From contig NZ_KN708638.1 in NCBI RefSeq assembly GCF_000805335.1, forward strand, positions 6,080,069-6,144,068: a DNA stretch of 64,000 nucleotides, given 5' to 3'. The DNA comes from Streptomyces sp. CT34. GTDB taxonomy: Bacteria > Actinomycetota > Actinomycetes > Streptomycetales > Streptomycetaceae. The position numbers and the translations under genes are program-made. Shown one piece after another: positions 23,679 through 32,354 of this stretch. The notes beneath the pieces were generated by a model. That model made no database searches. It was not told where the DNA came from and was given only the letters and a program-made list of their open reading frames with translations. Numbering within the stretch: the first letter of the stretch is position 1; the number at the start of each line of letters is the position of its first letter.

Positions 23679-25874
23679 ATGAGCGCAGAGGCCACGAACC
23701 CTGGTAACCCTGAAGCAGCGGGCCGCAAGCGCGGACGGCCCCGGCCGGCGCTGCGGGGGCTGCGCCGTATCGGGCGCGCCGCACTGCTCGGCCCGACCCC
23801 TCGCGACGGCCTCCCGGACGCCCTGGAGCACGTCGCCAAGGTGCACCGCCGCCACCACCCCGACGCCGGCCTGCACATCCTCAGCAAGGCGTACCAGCTC
23901 GCCGAGTCCTCGCACCGCGGGCAGCTGCGCAAGAGCGGCGAGCCGTACATCACCCACCCGCTCGCGGTGACCCTCATCCTCGCCGAACTGGGCGCGGAGA
24001 CCACCACGTTGACCGCCTCGCTGCTCCACGACACCGTCGAGGACACGGAAGTGACGCTCGATCAGGTGCGGGCGGAGTTCGGCGCGGAGGTCTGCTATCT
24101 GGTCGACGGCGTCACCAAGCTGGAGAAGGTCGACTACGGTGCCGCGGCCGAGCCGGAGACCTTCCGCAAGATGCTGGTGGCGACCGGCAGCGACGTACGG
24201 GTGATGTCCATCAAGCTCGCCGACCGGCTGCACAACATGCGCACGCTCGGCGTGATGCGGCCCGAGAAACAGGTCCGGATCGCCAAGGTGACCCGTGACG
24301 TGCTGATCCCGCTCGCCGAACGCCTCGGCGTCCAGGCGCTGAAGACCGAGCTGGAGGACCTGGTCTTCGCGATCCTGCACCCGGAGGAGTACGCCACGAC
24401 CCGGCGGCTGGTCCGGTCGTACGCCGGGCGGCCCGATCCGCTCGCCGCGATCGCCGAGCGGGCCCGTACGATCCTGGCCGATGCCGGGATCGACGCCGAA
24501 GTCCTGGTCCGGCCACGGCACTTCGTCTCCGTGCACCGCGTCCTTCTGGCGCGCGGGCAGCTGACCGGTGCGGATCTCGGGCGGCTGCTGGTGCTGGTGG
24601 CGGAGGACGCCGACTGTTACGCCGTCCTCGGTGAGCTGCACACCTGTTTCACGCCGGTGGTCTCCGAGTTCAAGGACTTCATCGCCGCACCCAAGTTCAA
24701 CCTCTACCAGTCGCTGCACACCGCCGTGAGCGGTGAGGCCGGCGAGATCGCCGAGACCCTGATCCGCACGCACCAGATGCACCGGGTGGCGGAGGCCGGG
24801 GTGATCGCGCTGGGCAATCCGTACGCGCCCACGGACGGCGCGGACGCCCCCGAGGGCGAGCGGGCCGACCCCACCCGCCCCGGATGGCTCGACCGGCTGC
24901 TGGAGTGGCAGCGCACCACCCCCGACCCGGACACCTTCTGGACCTCGCTGCGCGACGACCTCGCCCAGGACCGGGAGATCACCGTCTTCTGCACCGGCGC
25001 GCCCGCGGGCGGGGTGCCGGACCGCTCCGCGGGCCCGGCCGGCGGCGCCATCGGCCTGCCGGCCGGCGCGAGCTGCGTGGACGCGGCGTACGCCCGGCAC
25101 GGCGAGGCGGCGCACTGCTGCATCGGCGCCCGGGTCAACGGCCGGCTCGCCACGCTCGGCACCGTCCTGCACGACGGCGACAGCCTGGACCTGCTGATGG
25201 CCCCGGACTCCGCCGCCGGCCCCTCGCCCGAGTGGCTCGACCACGCCCGGACGCCCGCCGCCCGGCTCGCCATCTCCCGCTGGCTGGCCCGCCCCCCGGG
25301 CGGCGGCGAGCCGCCCGCCGCCCCCGCCGGCCGGGGCGGCGAACGCCGCAGGGCCCCCGGGGACCGCCCCACGGAACCGGACCGGGAGGCCGCCGCCTCC
25401 GGGCTCGCGGTGGCGGACCTGCCCGGGGCCACGGTCCGGCTGGCCGGCTGCTGCACCCCGGTGCCGCCGGACACCGTCACCGGATTCGCGGTCCGCGGCG
25501 GCACGGTCACCGTCCACCGCGCGCTGTGCCCCGCCGTGGCGCGGATGGCGGCGATGGGCCGGCAGCCGGTCGGGGTGCGCTGGCGGGGCGCGGGGAAGGG
25601 CGGCCACGGCTGCCGGGTGACCCTCCTGGCGGAGGCGTTCAGCCGGCCGCATCTGCTGGCCGACCTCACCGAGGCGATCGCCGCCGAGGGCGCCGCCGTG
25701 GTGTCGGCCGCCGTCGAGCCCCCGCACGAACAGCTGGTACGGCACACGTACACGCTCCATCTGCCCAACGCCGCCGGGCTGCCCTCCCTGATGCGGGCGA
25801 TGCGTCAAGTGCCCGGCGTGTTCGATGTGTTGCGGGCGGGCCGGCCCCGCCCCGCCGCCGCGATCCGGCCCTGA
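23679..25874 (+). CDS. rshA: RelA/SpoT homologue (RshA-type), synthetase domain eroded
   Basis: Protein of 731 residues with the long RSH layout. The HD hydrolase domain is intact: HRGQLRKSGEPYITHP, HDTVEDT (His117, Asp118, Glu121, Asp122) and IKLADRLHNMRT. The synthetase region (about 275-380) keeps EFKDFIAAPKFNLYQSLHTAV but differs at conserved points: RPRHFVSVHRV where SIYRK is usual, DLGRLLVLV where DLIGVRVLV is usual (the conserved Arg is Leu), ETLIRT for EIQIRT, and no AAHW. TGS, zinc-finger (LAGCCTPVP, HRALCP) and ACT parts follow. The ATG at 23679 has GGAGG six bases upstream. It probably degrades ppGpp; synthesis is doubtful. Confidence 0.85.
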   Translation: MSAEATNPGNPEAAGRKRGRPRPALRGLRRIGRAALLGPTPRDGLPDALEHVAKVHRRHHPDAGLHILSKAYQLAESSHRGQLRKSGEPYITHPLAVTLILAELGAETTTLTASLLHDTVEDTEVTLDQVRAEFGAEVCYLVDGVTKLEKVDYGAAAEPETFRKMLVATGSDVRVMSIKLADRLHNMRTLGVMRPEKQVRIAKVTRDVLIPLAERLGVQALKTELEDLVFAILHPEEYATTRRLVRSYAGRPDPLAAIAERARTILADAGIDAEVLVRPRHFVSVHRVLLARGQLTGADLGRLLVLVAEDADCYAVLGELHTCFTPVVSEFKDFIAAPKFNLYQSLHTAVSGEAGEIAETLIRTHQMHRVAEAGVIALGNPYAPTDGADAPEGERADPTRPGWLDRLLEWQRTTPDPDTFWTSLRDDLAQDREITVFCTGAPAGGVPDRSAGPAGGAIGLPAGASCVDAAYARHGEAAHCCIGARVNGRLATLGTVLHDGDSLDLLMAPDSAAGPSPEWLDHARTPAARLAISRWLARPPGGGEPPAAPAGRGGERRRAPGDRPTEPDREAAASGLAVADLPGATVRLAGCCTPVPPDTVTGFAVRGGTVTVHRALCPAVARMAAMGRQPVGVRWRGAGKGGHGCRVTLLAEAFSRPHLLADLTEAIAAEGAAVVSAAVEPPHEQLVRHTYTLHLPNAAGLPSLMRAMRQVPGVFDVLRAGRPRPAAAIRP

Positions 25875-25993
25875 CGGATCGAAGGGCAGATCCGGCAGAC
25901 CGGCGCAAGCCGGACCCCCTCGGTGCCGCTCGTTCGGGTGCCGTCCTGCCGCGTCGTCCACGGGGGAGCGGGCCGCGCTGATAGCGGTAGCCC

Positions 25994-27691
25994 ATGTCCC
26001 TTCCCTTGCGCCGCCCGCCCGACGGGTCCGACGGGCCCGCCGCCCGCCCCGCTACCGACCACTCCGCGCCCGCACGGCGCCGCTTCCGCGCCGTACCCGG
26101 CCGGATCCCGCGCCGCGCCGCGGCCCTCGGTCTCGCCATCGCCGCCACGGTCGCCGCGGCCGAGCCGCCGGCGGTAGCGCCGCTGGGCATCGGCGACCGC
26201 CTCTTCCCGACGCTCGGCAACACCGGCTACCACGTCACGTCCTACGACGTGTCGATGAACTACTCCGGCCGCAACGACCGGCCGCTGGACGCGGTCACCG
26301 TGATCAACGCCCGCGCCACCGGCAACCTCGACCGGCTCAGCCTCGACTTCGCGCGCGGCGCCGTCCGCTCCGCGGAGATCGACGGGGCGCCCGCCAGGCA
26401 CGAGCAGGCGGGCGAGCACCTGGTGCTCACCCCGGCCCGCCACATCTCCCCGGGGCAGAAGCTGCGGATCGTGGTCCACCACACCAGTAATCCGGTCGGC
26501 GCGGGCGACGGCGGCTGGATCCGCACCAAGGACGGGCTGGCGATGGCCAATCAGGCCGACGCCGCGCACCGTGTCTTCCCCTGCAACGACCACCCCTCCG
26601 AAAAGGCGTACTTCACCTTCCACATCACCGCGCCCCAGGGGCTGGTGGCGGTCGCCAACGGGCTGCCCGCGGGGCAGGCCACCCGCGGACCGCGCCGCAC
26701 CTGGACGTACCGCACCGCCCACCCCATGGCCACCGAGCTGGCACAGATCTCCATCGGGCACTCCGCCGTGCTGGCGCGGCGCGGGCCGCACGGGCTGCCG
26801 ATCCGCGATGTGGTCCCGGCCGCCGACCGGCCCGTCCTGGCGCGCTGGCTCGCCAAGACGCCGGGCCAGGTGGCCTGGATGGAGAACAAGGTCGGACGCT
26901 TCCCGTTCGAGACCTACGGGGTGCTGACGGCGGACGCCAGCACCGGTTTCGAGCTGGAGACCCAGACCCTCTCGCTGTTCGAGAAGCGCCTGTTCACCAT
27001 GGCCCAGCTGCCCGACTGGTACGTCGAGTCGGTGATGGTGCACGAGCTGTCCCACCAGTGGTTCGGCGACAGCGTCAGCCCTCGCCGGTGGTCCGACGTC
27101 TGGCTCAACGAGGCGCACGCCACCTGGTACGAGATGCTCTACGCCCAGGAGAAGGGCGACATCCGCGCCTCCATGGAGACGCGGATGCGCCACGCCTACG
27201 AACAGTCGGACGGCTGGCGCGCCGAGGGCGGCCCGCCCGCCCTGCCCAAGCTCCCCGACCACGGCCAGAAGATCAGCATCTTCCGGCCGGTGATCTACGA
27301 CGGCAGCGCCCTGGTCCTGTACGCGCTGCGGCACAAGCTCGGCACGGCGGGCTTCGACCGCCTCGAACGTGCCTGGGTGCAGAAGCACCGCGACGGGGTG
27401 GCCGGCACCGCCGACTTCATCAACCTGGCCTCGAAGATCTACGGACACAACCTGTCCGGCTTCTTCTGGGAGTGGCTCTACGGCAAGAAGACCCCGCCGA
27501 TGCCCGGCCACCCCGACTGGAAGCCCCAGGCGCCCCGGCAGACGCAGAGCACCGGCGGCCAGAAGGCGCGGGTGCCGGGCGCCCGGCCCGGGCCGTCGGG
27601 CCGGGCCGCCGAGGTGCCGCTGCACCCCCGGTGGCCGCTGCCCGCACGGCACCCGGCCGCGCAACGGGAGAACACCGGAAAACCCGCGTGA
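25994..27691 (+). CDS. M1-family zinc metallopeptidase, exported
   Basis: Peptidase of 565 residues. The N-terminus has an Arg-rich stretch and a hydrophobic segment (AAALGLAIAATVAAAEPPAVA) resembling a signal sequence, so it is probably secreted. The zinc site is HELSHQWFGD with the third ligand Glu in LNEAHATW. The exopeptidase loop normally written GAMEN reads FELETQTLS here, so N-terminal recognition may differ from classic aminopeptidases. A catalytic Tyr-type residue is in RPVIYDGSALV. The last 60 residues are Pro/Arg-rich low complexity. It lies between the RSH gene and hflX, the usual streptomycete order. Confidence 0.88.
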   Translation: MSLPLRRPPDGSDGPAARPATDHSAPARRRFRAVPGRIPRRAAALGLAIAATVAAAEPPAVAPLGIGDRLFPTLGNTGYHVTSYDVSMNYSGRNDRPLDAVTVINARATGNLDRLSLDFARGAVRSAEIDGAPARHEQAGEHLVLTPARHISPGQKLRIVVHHTSNPVGAGDGGWIRTKDGLAMANQADAAHRVFPCNDHPSEKAYFTFHITAPQGLVAVANGLPAGQATRGPRRTWTYRTAHPMATELAQISIGHSAVLARRGPHGLPIRDVVPAADRPVLARWLAKTPGQVAWMENKVGRFPFETYGVLTADASTGFELETQTLSLFEKRLFTMAQLPDWYVESVMVHELSHQWFGDSVSPRRWSDVWLNEAHATWYEMLYAQEKGDIRASMETRMRHAYEQSDGWRAEGGPPALPKLPDHGQKISIFRPVIYDGSALVLYALRHKLGTAGFDRLERAWVQKHRDGVAGTADFINLASKIYGHNLSGFFWEWLYGKKTPPMPGHPDWKPQAPRQTQSTGGQKARVPGARPGPSGRAAEVPLHPRWPLPARHPAAQRENTGKPA

Positions 27692-27837
27692 CGCCCCCGC
27701 CCGGCCGTGCGACCATCAACGGGTCGACGCGGACGGGCGCCGGGGAATCTCCGGAGCGGCCCGGACGTTGTCACCAGCGATAGTCCCAGCGGGACCGGCC
27801 GGTCCCCCGAGGGCTTCCCAACGACGCAAAGGATCAA

Positions 27838-29325
27838 ATGACCTCCTCTTCTTCCCTTCCGCAGGACCGCCAGCGCCTCCCCGAGAGCCGTCGGGCCGAC
27901 GCCCTGATGGAAGAGGACGTCGCCTGGAGCCACGAGATCGACGGGGAGCGCGACGGCGACCAGTACGACCGCTCCGAGCGTGCGGCGCTGCGCCGGGTGG
28001 CCGGCCTCTCCACCGAGCTCGAGGACGTCACCGAGGTCGAGTACCGCCAGCTGCGCCTGGAGCGCGTGGTGCTCGTCGGGGTCTGGACGTCCGGGACGGT
28101 GCAGGACGCGGAGAACTCCCTCGCGGAGCTCGCCGCGCTGGCCGAGACCGCCGGTGCCCTGGTGCTCGACGGCGTGATCCAGCGCCGTGACAAGCCGGAC
28201 CCGGCGACGTACATCGGGTCCGGCAAGGCGCTGGAGCTGCGCGACATCGTGCTCGAATCCGGGGCGGACACCGTGGTGTGCGACGGTGAGCTCTCCCCGG
28301 GCCAGCTGATCCACCTGGAGGACGTCGTCAAGGTCAAGGTGGTCGACCGGACCGCCCTGATCCTCGACATCTTCGCTCAGCACGCCAAGTCCCGGGAGGG
28401 CAAGGCGCAGGTCTCGCTGGCGCAGATGCAGTACATGCTCCCCAGGCTCCGCGGCTGGGGCCAGTCGCTGTCCCGGCAGATGGGTGGCGGTGGCTCCGGT
28501 TCGGCGGGCGGCGGTATGGCCACCCGTGGTCCCGGTGAGACCAAGATCGAGACGGACCGGCGGCGGATCCGCGAGAAGATGGCGAAGATGCGCCGGGAGA
28601 TCGCGGAGATGAAGACCGGCCGCGACATCAAGCGCCAGGAGCGCCGGCGCAACAAGGTCCCCTCGGTCGCCATCGCCGGCTACACCAACGCCGGCAAGTC
28701 CTCGCTGCTCAACCGCCTCACCGGCGCCGGAGTCCTGGTGGAGAACGCCCTGTTCGCCACCCTGGACCCCACCGTCCGGCGGGCCGAGACCCCCAGCGGG
28801 CGGCTGTACACCCTCGCGGACACCGTCGGCTTCGTCCGGCATCTGCCGCACCACCTCGTCGAGGCGTTCCGTTCCACGATGGAGGAGGTCGGCGACTCCG
28901 ACCTGATCCTCCATGTCGTCGACGGCTCCCACCCGGTGCCCGAGGAGCAGCTGGCGGCGGTGCGCGAGGTGATCCGCGACGTGGGTGCGACGGACGTGCC
29001 CGAGATCGTGGTCGTCAACAAGGCCGACGCGGCCGATCCGCTGGTGCTCCAGCGGCTGCTGCGCCAGGAGAAGAGCGCCATCGTGGTCTCCGCCCGTACG
29101 GGCCGGGGCATGACGGAGCTGCTGACCCTGCTCGACGAGGAACTCCCGCGCCCCCGCGTCGAGATCGAGGTGCTGGTGCCCTACACCCAGGGCGCCCTGG
29201 TCTCGCGGGCGCACGCCGAGGGCGAGGTCATCTCCGAGGAGCACACCCCCGACGGCACGGTCCTCAAGGCCCGGGTGCACGAGGAACTGGCCGCCGAGTT
29301 CCGCCCGTTCGTCCCGGCCGCCTAG
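27838..29325 (+). CDS. hflX: Ribosome-associated GTPase HflX
   Basis: GTPase of 495 residues that binds the large ribosomal subunit and, in studied bacteria, splits or rescues stalled ribosomes under stress. The HflX N-terminal domain (LVGVWTSG, DGVIQRRDKPDPATYIGSGKA, VVDRTALILDIFAQHAKSREGKAQVSLAQMQYMLPRL) and the glycine-rich linker GGGGSGSAGGGMATRGPGETKIETDRR precede the G domain: G1 GYTNAGKSS, G3 DTVGFVRHLP, G4 NKAD, G5-like SARTG. It ends at a shared terminator with the convergent serine protease gene. Confidence 0.95.
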   Translation: MTSSSSLPQDRQRLPESRRADALMEEDVAWSHEIDGERDGDQYDRSERAALRRVAGLSTELEDVTEVEYRQLRLERVVLVGVWTSGTVQDAENSLAELAALAETAGALVLDGVIQRRDKPDPATYIGSGKALELRDIVLESGADTVVCDGELSPGQLIHLEDVVKVKVVDRTALILDIFAQHAKSREGKAQVSLAQMQYMLPRLRGWGQSLSRQMGGGGSGSAGGGMATRGPGETKIETDRRRIREKMAKMRREIAEMKTGRDIKRQERRRNKVPSVAIAGYTNAGKSSLLNRLTGAGVLVENALFATLDPTVRRAETPSGRLYTLADTVGFVRHLPHHLVEAFRSTMEEVGDSDLILHVVDGSHPVPEEQLAAVREVIRDVGATDVPEIVVVNKADAADPLVLQRLLRQEKSAIVVSARTGRGMTELLTLLDEELPRPRVEIEVLVPYTQGALVSRAHAEGEVISEEHTPDGTVLKARVHEELAAEFRPFVPAA

Positions 29326-29369
29326 GGCCTAGCGGCCCGCCCGGTGCCACGTTCGGCGTCCGTACGGTG

Positions 29370-29403
29370 AAGGCCCGCCCCCGGTTCCCCGGGGGCGGGC
29401 CTT
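29370..29403. terminator. Bidirectional terminator between hflX and the protease gene
   Basis: A perfect 15-bp stem (arm AAGGCCCGCCCCCGG, loop TTCC) ends in AA on one side and TT on the other, so it can work for both convergent genes. Confidence 0.9.
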
Positions 29404-29488
29404 CGTCATGCCGTGGACGGTCTGCGGCTCATGCCGTGGGCGGTCTGCGGCGGGCGGCGCCGGACACCGGCACCGCCCGCCCATGTCC

Positions 29489-30676
29489 TCAGCCCTGGCC
29501 GGCCCACTTCCTGCTCATCGCGTCGAAGATCGACTTGGCCTCGGCACCCAGGTGCGGACCCGCCGACCAACGGGCCGGACGCGGCCCCATCGACATGTTG
29601 GAGACCAGCACCGGCTTGCCGTCCGGGCCCTTGATGAACCACGGACCGCCGGAGGAACCGCCGGTCATGGTGCAGCCGATCCGGTACATGGTCGGCTTCT
29701 TGGCGTCCGTCGTCAGCCGGGTCGGCTTGTCGGTGCACGACTCCTGGAGCGCGCCGTCGAACGGCGGCTCCGCCGGGTAGCCCTGCGCCGTCAGGCTCGG
29801 CATCTTGGACATCGCCGGGGCGTTGAAGTTCACCTCGTAGGCGGCGCCGGCCATCTCCTCCAGGGACTTGCCGCCGGTGCTCTCCTCCGGCTTCACATGC
29901 ATCAGCGCGAAGTCATACGGAGCCATCGGGACCCCCGGCACGTCGCCGCCGCCCTTGATCCACTCCTGGGACGTCGCCATGTCGTCCGCCCACCACTTGC
30001 CGGCCGGGACCCGGTCCTCGTACGGCGCGCTCTTCATCCGGGACTCCGGTACCCCGGTCCGGTTGAAGCTCGGGACGAACATCACGTTCCGGTACCAGCC
30101 GCCGTTCTTGCCGGCGTGCACACAGTGCGCCGCGGTCCACACGAGGTTGGACTTGCCCGGGTGGGCCGGGTCCTTGACGACGGTGGCGGAGCAGCGCGCC
30201 TGACCCTCGGGCGTGCTGAACGCCAGCACGCCGATGCCCGGAGCGGTGGAGTTGTAGGGCGTCTTCACGGGCTGCGCGGTGACCGCGGCCGGCTCCGGGT
30301 CGGTCTTGCCCTGGTCCTGGGTGATGTCCGAGGGCTTGCTCGGCTCGTTCGGCGGCTTGGCCTTACCGATCTTGTCCGGGTCCCAGAAGCCCTTGATGAC
30401 CGGGTTGATGAACTGCCCCGCCTCGCGGAGCCACTTGGCCTTGTCCCAGTTCTTCCACTCCCCGTTCTTCCACTTGTCCAGGTTGATGCCGTGCTGCTTG
30501 AGCTTGTCCTGGAGGTCCTTGGGGATCTTGATCTCACCCCCGCCCGTGGTGCCCTGGGCCGACTGGCTCGGCTTGGCGTCCGCGTTGTCGCCCGACGGCC
30601 CGCAGCCGGTCGCGGTCAGCGCCACTACGGCGGTGAGGGCGGCGGCGGCCACAACTGGCCGACGTATCGATCGCAT
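29489..30676 (-). CDS. Trypsin-like serine protease, lipoprotein
   Basis: Secreted S1-type protease of 395 residues. The signal ends in the lipobox ALTATGCGPS, so it should be anchored to the membrane outside the cell. A charged linker of about 100 residues with KW repeats (DKWKNGEWKNWDKAKWL) precedes the protease domain. The catalytic triad is visible: His in TAAHCV, Asp in YDFALMHV, and Ser in TGGSSGGPWF. The target is unknown. It converges on hflX at the shared terminator, and its promoter side faces the siderophore operon with a 283-base gap. Confidence 0.88.
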   Translation of the reverse strand: MRSIRRPVVAAAALTAVVALTATGCGPSGDNADAKPSQSAQGTTGGGEIKIPKDLQDKLKQHGINLDKWKNGEWKNWDKAKWLREAGQFINPVIKGFWDPDKIGKAKPPNEPSKPSDITQDQGKTDPEPAAVTAQPVKTPYNSTAPGIGVLAFSTPEGQARCSATVVKDPAHPGKSNLVWTAAHCVHAGKNGGWYRNVMFVPSFNRTGVPESRMKSAPYEDRVPAGKWWADDMATSQEWIKGGGDVPGVPMAPYDFALMHVKPEESTGGKSLEEMAGAAYEVNFNAPAMSKMPSLTAQGYPAEPPFDGALQESCTDKPTRLTTDAKKPTMYRIGCTMTGGSSGGPWFIKGPDGKPVLVSNMSMGPRPARWSAGPHLGAEAKSIFDAMSRKWAGQG

Positions 30677-30959
30677 GGGTCAGTTCCCCCTGAGTGAATC
30701 GGGCTGAGCCGGAGCGGCTCGTGTGGTGCGCACCCTCACCGGTCCTTGTCATGAACCCCAAGATCCGGGTGCAGCCCCCCACTATGCCGGTGCCGAAGGG
30801 GACGGCGGTACCCGGGTCCCCGGTTCCCGGCCGTCAAGGATCTTGCCGGCGGCCGTGTTCCCCCGCCCGTGCCGTCGTTGGTACGTACGGGGGAAGGCCG
30901 GGCTGCCCGCAGCGCCCGCGCGGAATACCGCAGTTCACCAGCAGGAGGACACAACTGCC

Positions 30960-32354
30960 GTGGCGTTGACCGAAACCGTGCCGGCGGACGCACCGCCGGC
31001 CCACGAAGGGATCCTGCGACGGCAGTCCCTGCGTGAGTCCGCTGCGCGTACGTACGCGCGCTCGCTGCCCATCGTCCCGGTGCGCGCCCGCGGGCTGACG
31101 ATCGAGGGCGCCGACGGCCGGCGCTATCTCGACTGCCTCTCCGGCGCCGGCACCCTCGCGCTGGGCCACAACCACCCGGTGGTCCTCGAAGCGATCCGCA
31201 CGGTCCTCGACTCCGGGGCGCCGCTGCACATCCTCGACCTGGCCACGCCGGTCAAGGACGCTTTCACGACCGAGCTGTTCGCCACCCTGCCCGGCGAGTT
31301 GTCCGAAAAGGGGCGTATCCAGTTCTGCGGCCCGGCCGGTACGGACGCCGTCGAGGCCGCCTTCACCCTCGTCCGCACCGCGACCGGGCGCAGCGGCCTG
31401 ATGGCCTTCTCCGGCGCCTACCACGGCATGACGTCGGACGCCCTGGCCGCCTCCGGAGGAGCCCGGCACACCGCCGTGACCCGGCTGCCCTACCCGTACG
31501 ACTACCGCTGCCCGTTCGGGACCGGCGGCGAGCGCGGTGCCGAACTCTCCGCGCGCTGGACGGAGAACCTGCTCGACGACCACAAGAGCGGGGTGCCGCG
31601 GCCCGCGGGCATGATCCTCGAACCGGTCCAGGGCGAGGGCGGGGTGATCCCGGCGCCGCCGAGCTGGCTGCGCCGGATGCGGGAGATCACCGCCGCCCGG
31701 GAGATCCCGCTGATCGTCGACGAGGTGCAGACCGGCGTCGGCCGCACCGGCACCTTCTGGGCCGTCGAGCAGAGCGGCATCGTCCCCGACGTCCTCGTGC
31801 TGTCGAAGGCGATCGGCGGCAGCCTGCCGCTCGCCGTGATCGTCTACCGCGAGGAACTGGACGCCTGGCAGCCCGGCGCGCACGCCGGCACCTTCCGCGG
31901 CAACCAACTCGCCATGGCCGCCGGCACCGCCACCCTCGCCCACGTCCGCCGCAACGGTCTCGACCGCCGCGCCGCCGAACTCGGCACCCGGATGCTCGCC
32001 CGGCTCGGCGGACTCGCCGCCGCCCACGACTGCATCGGCGACGTCCGCGGACGCGGGCTGATGCTCGGCGTCGAACTGGTCGACCGGGACGCCGACGCCG
32101 ACGCCACCGGCGCCCGGCCCGCCGACCCGGTACTCGCCGCCGCCGTCCAACAGGCGTGCCTGGACCGCGGCCTGATCGTCGAACTGGGCGGCCGGCACTC
32201 CGCCGTCGTCCGGCTGCTGCCACCCCTGACCATCACCGACGAACAGGCGGACGCGATCCTCGACCGCCTCGCCGACGCCATCACGGCGGCGGGCCGCGCC
32301 CCCCCCCGGCCCAAGGGCTCGTCCCCCACCACCCTGCGAGGCACCTCCGCATGA
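30960..32354 (+). CDS. Class III aminotransferase of the siderophore operon (diaminobutyrate-type)
   Basis: PLP enzyme of 464 residues in the diaminobutyrate-2-oxoglutarate aminotransferase group. Features: GADGRRYLDCLSGAGTLALGHNHP, FCGPAGTDAVEAA, AYHGMT, LIVDEVQTGVGRTG, and the PLP-binding Lys in VLSKAIGGSLP. It would make 2,4-diaminobutyrate or a similar diamine for the two synthetases. The GTG at 30960 is preferred over upstream starts because AGGAGG lies 11 bases before it and the homologous region begins soon after. Its stop overlaps the next start (ATGA), so the first two genes are coupled. No iron box was seen upstream. Confidence 0.85.
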   Translation: MALTETVPADAPPAHEGILRRQSLRESAARTYARSLPIVPVRARGLTIEGADGRRYLDCLSGAGTLALGHNHPVVLEAIRTVLDSGAPLHILDLATPVKDAFTTELFATLPGELSEKGRIQFCGPAGTDAVEAAFTLVRTATGRSGLMAFSGAYHGMTSDALAASGGARHTAVTRLPYPYDYRCPFGTGGERGAELSARWTENLLDDHKSGVPRPAGMILEPVQGEGGVIPAPPSWLRRMREITAAREIPLIVDEVQTGVGRTGTFWAVEQSGIVPDVLVLSKAIGGSLPLAVIVYREELDAWQPGAHAGTFRGNQLAMAAGTATLAHVRRNGLDRRAAELGTRMLARLGGLAAAHDCIGDVRGRGLMLGVELVDRDADADATGARPADPVLAAAVQQACLDRGLIVELGGRHSAVVRLLPPLTITDEQADAILDRLADAITAAGRAPPRPKGSSPTTLRGTSA

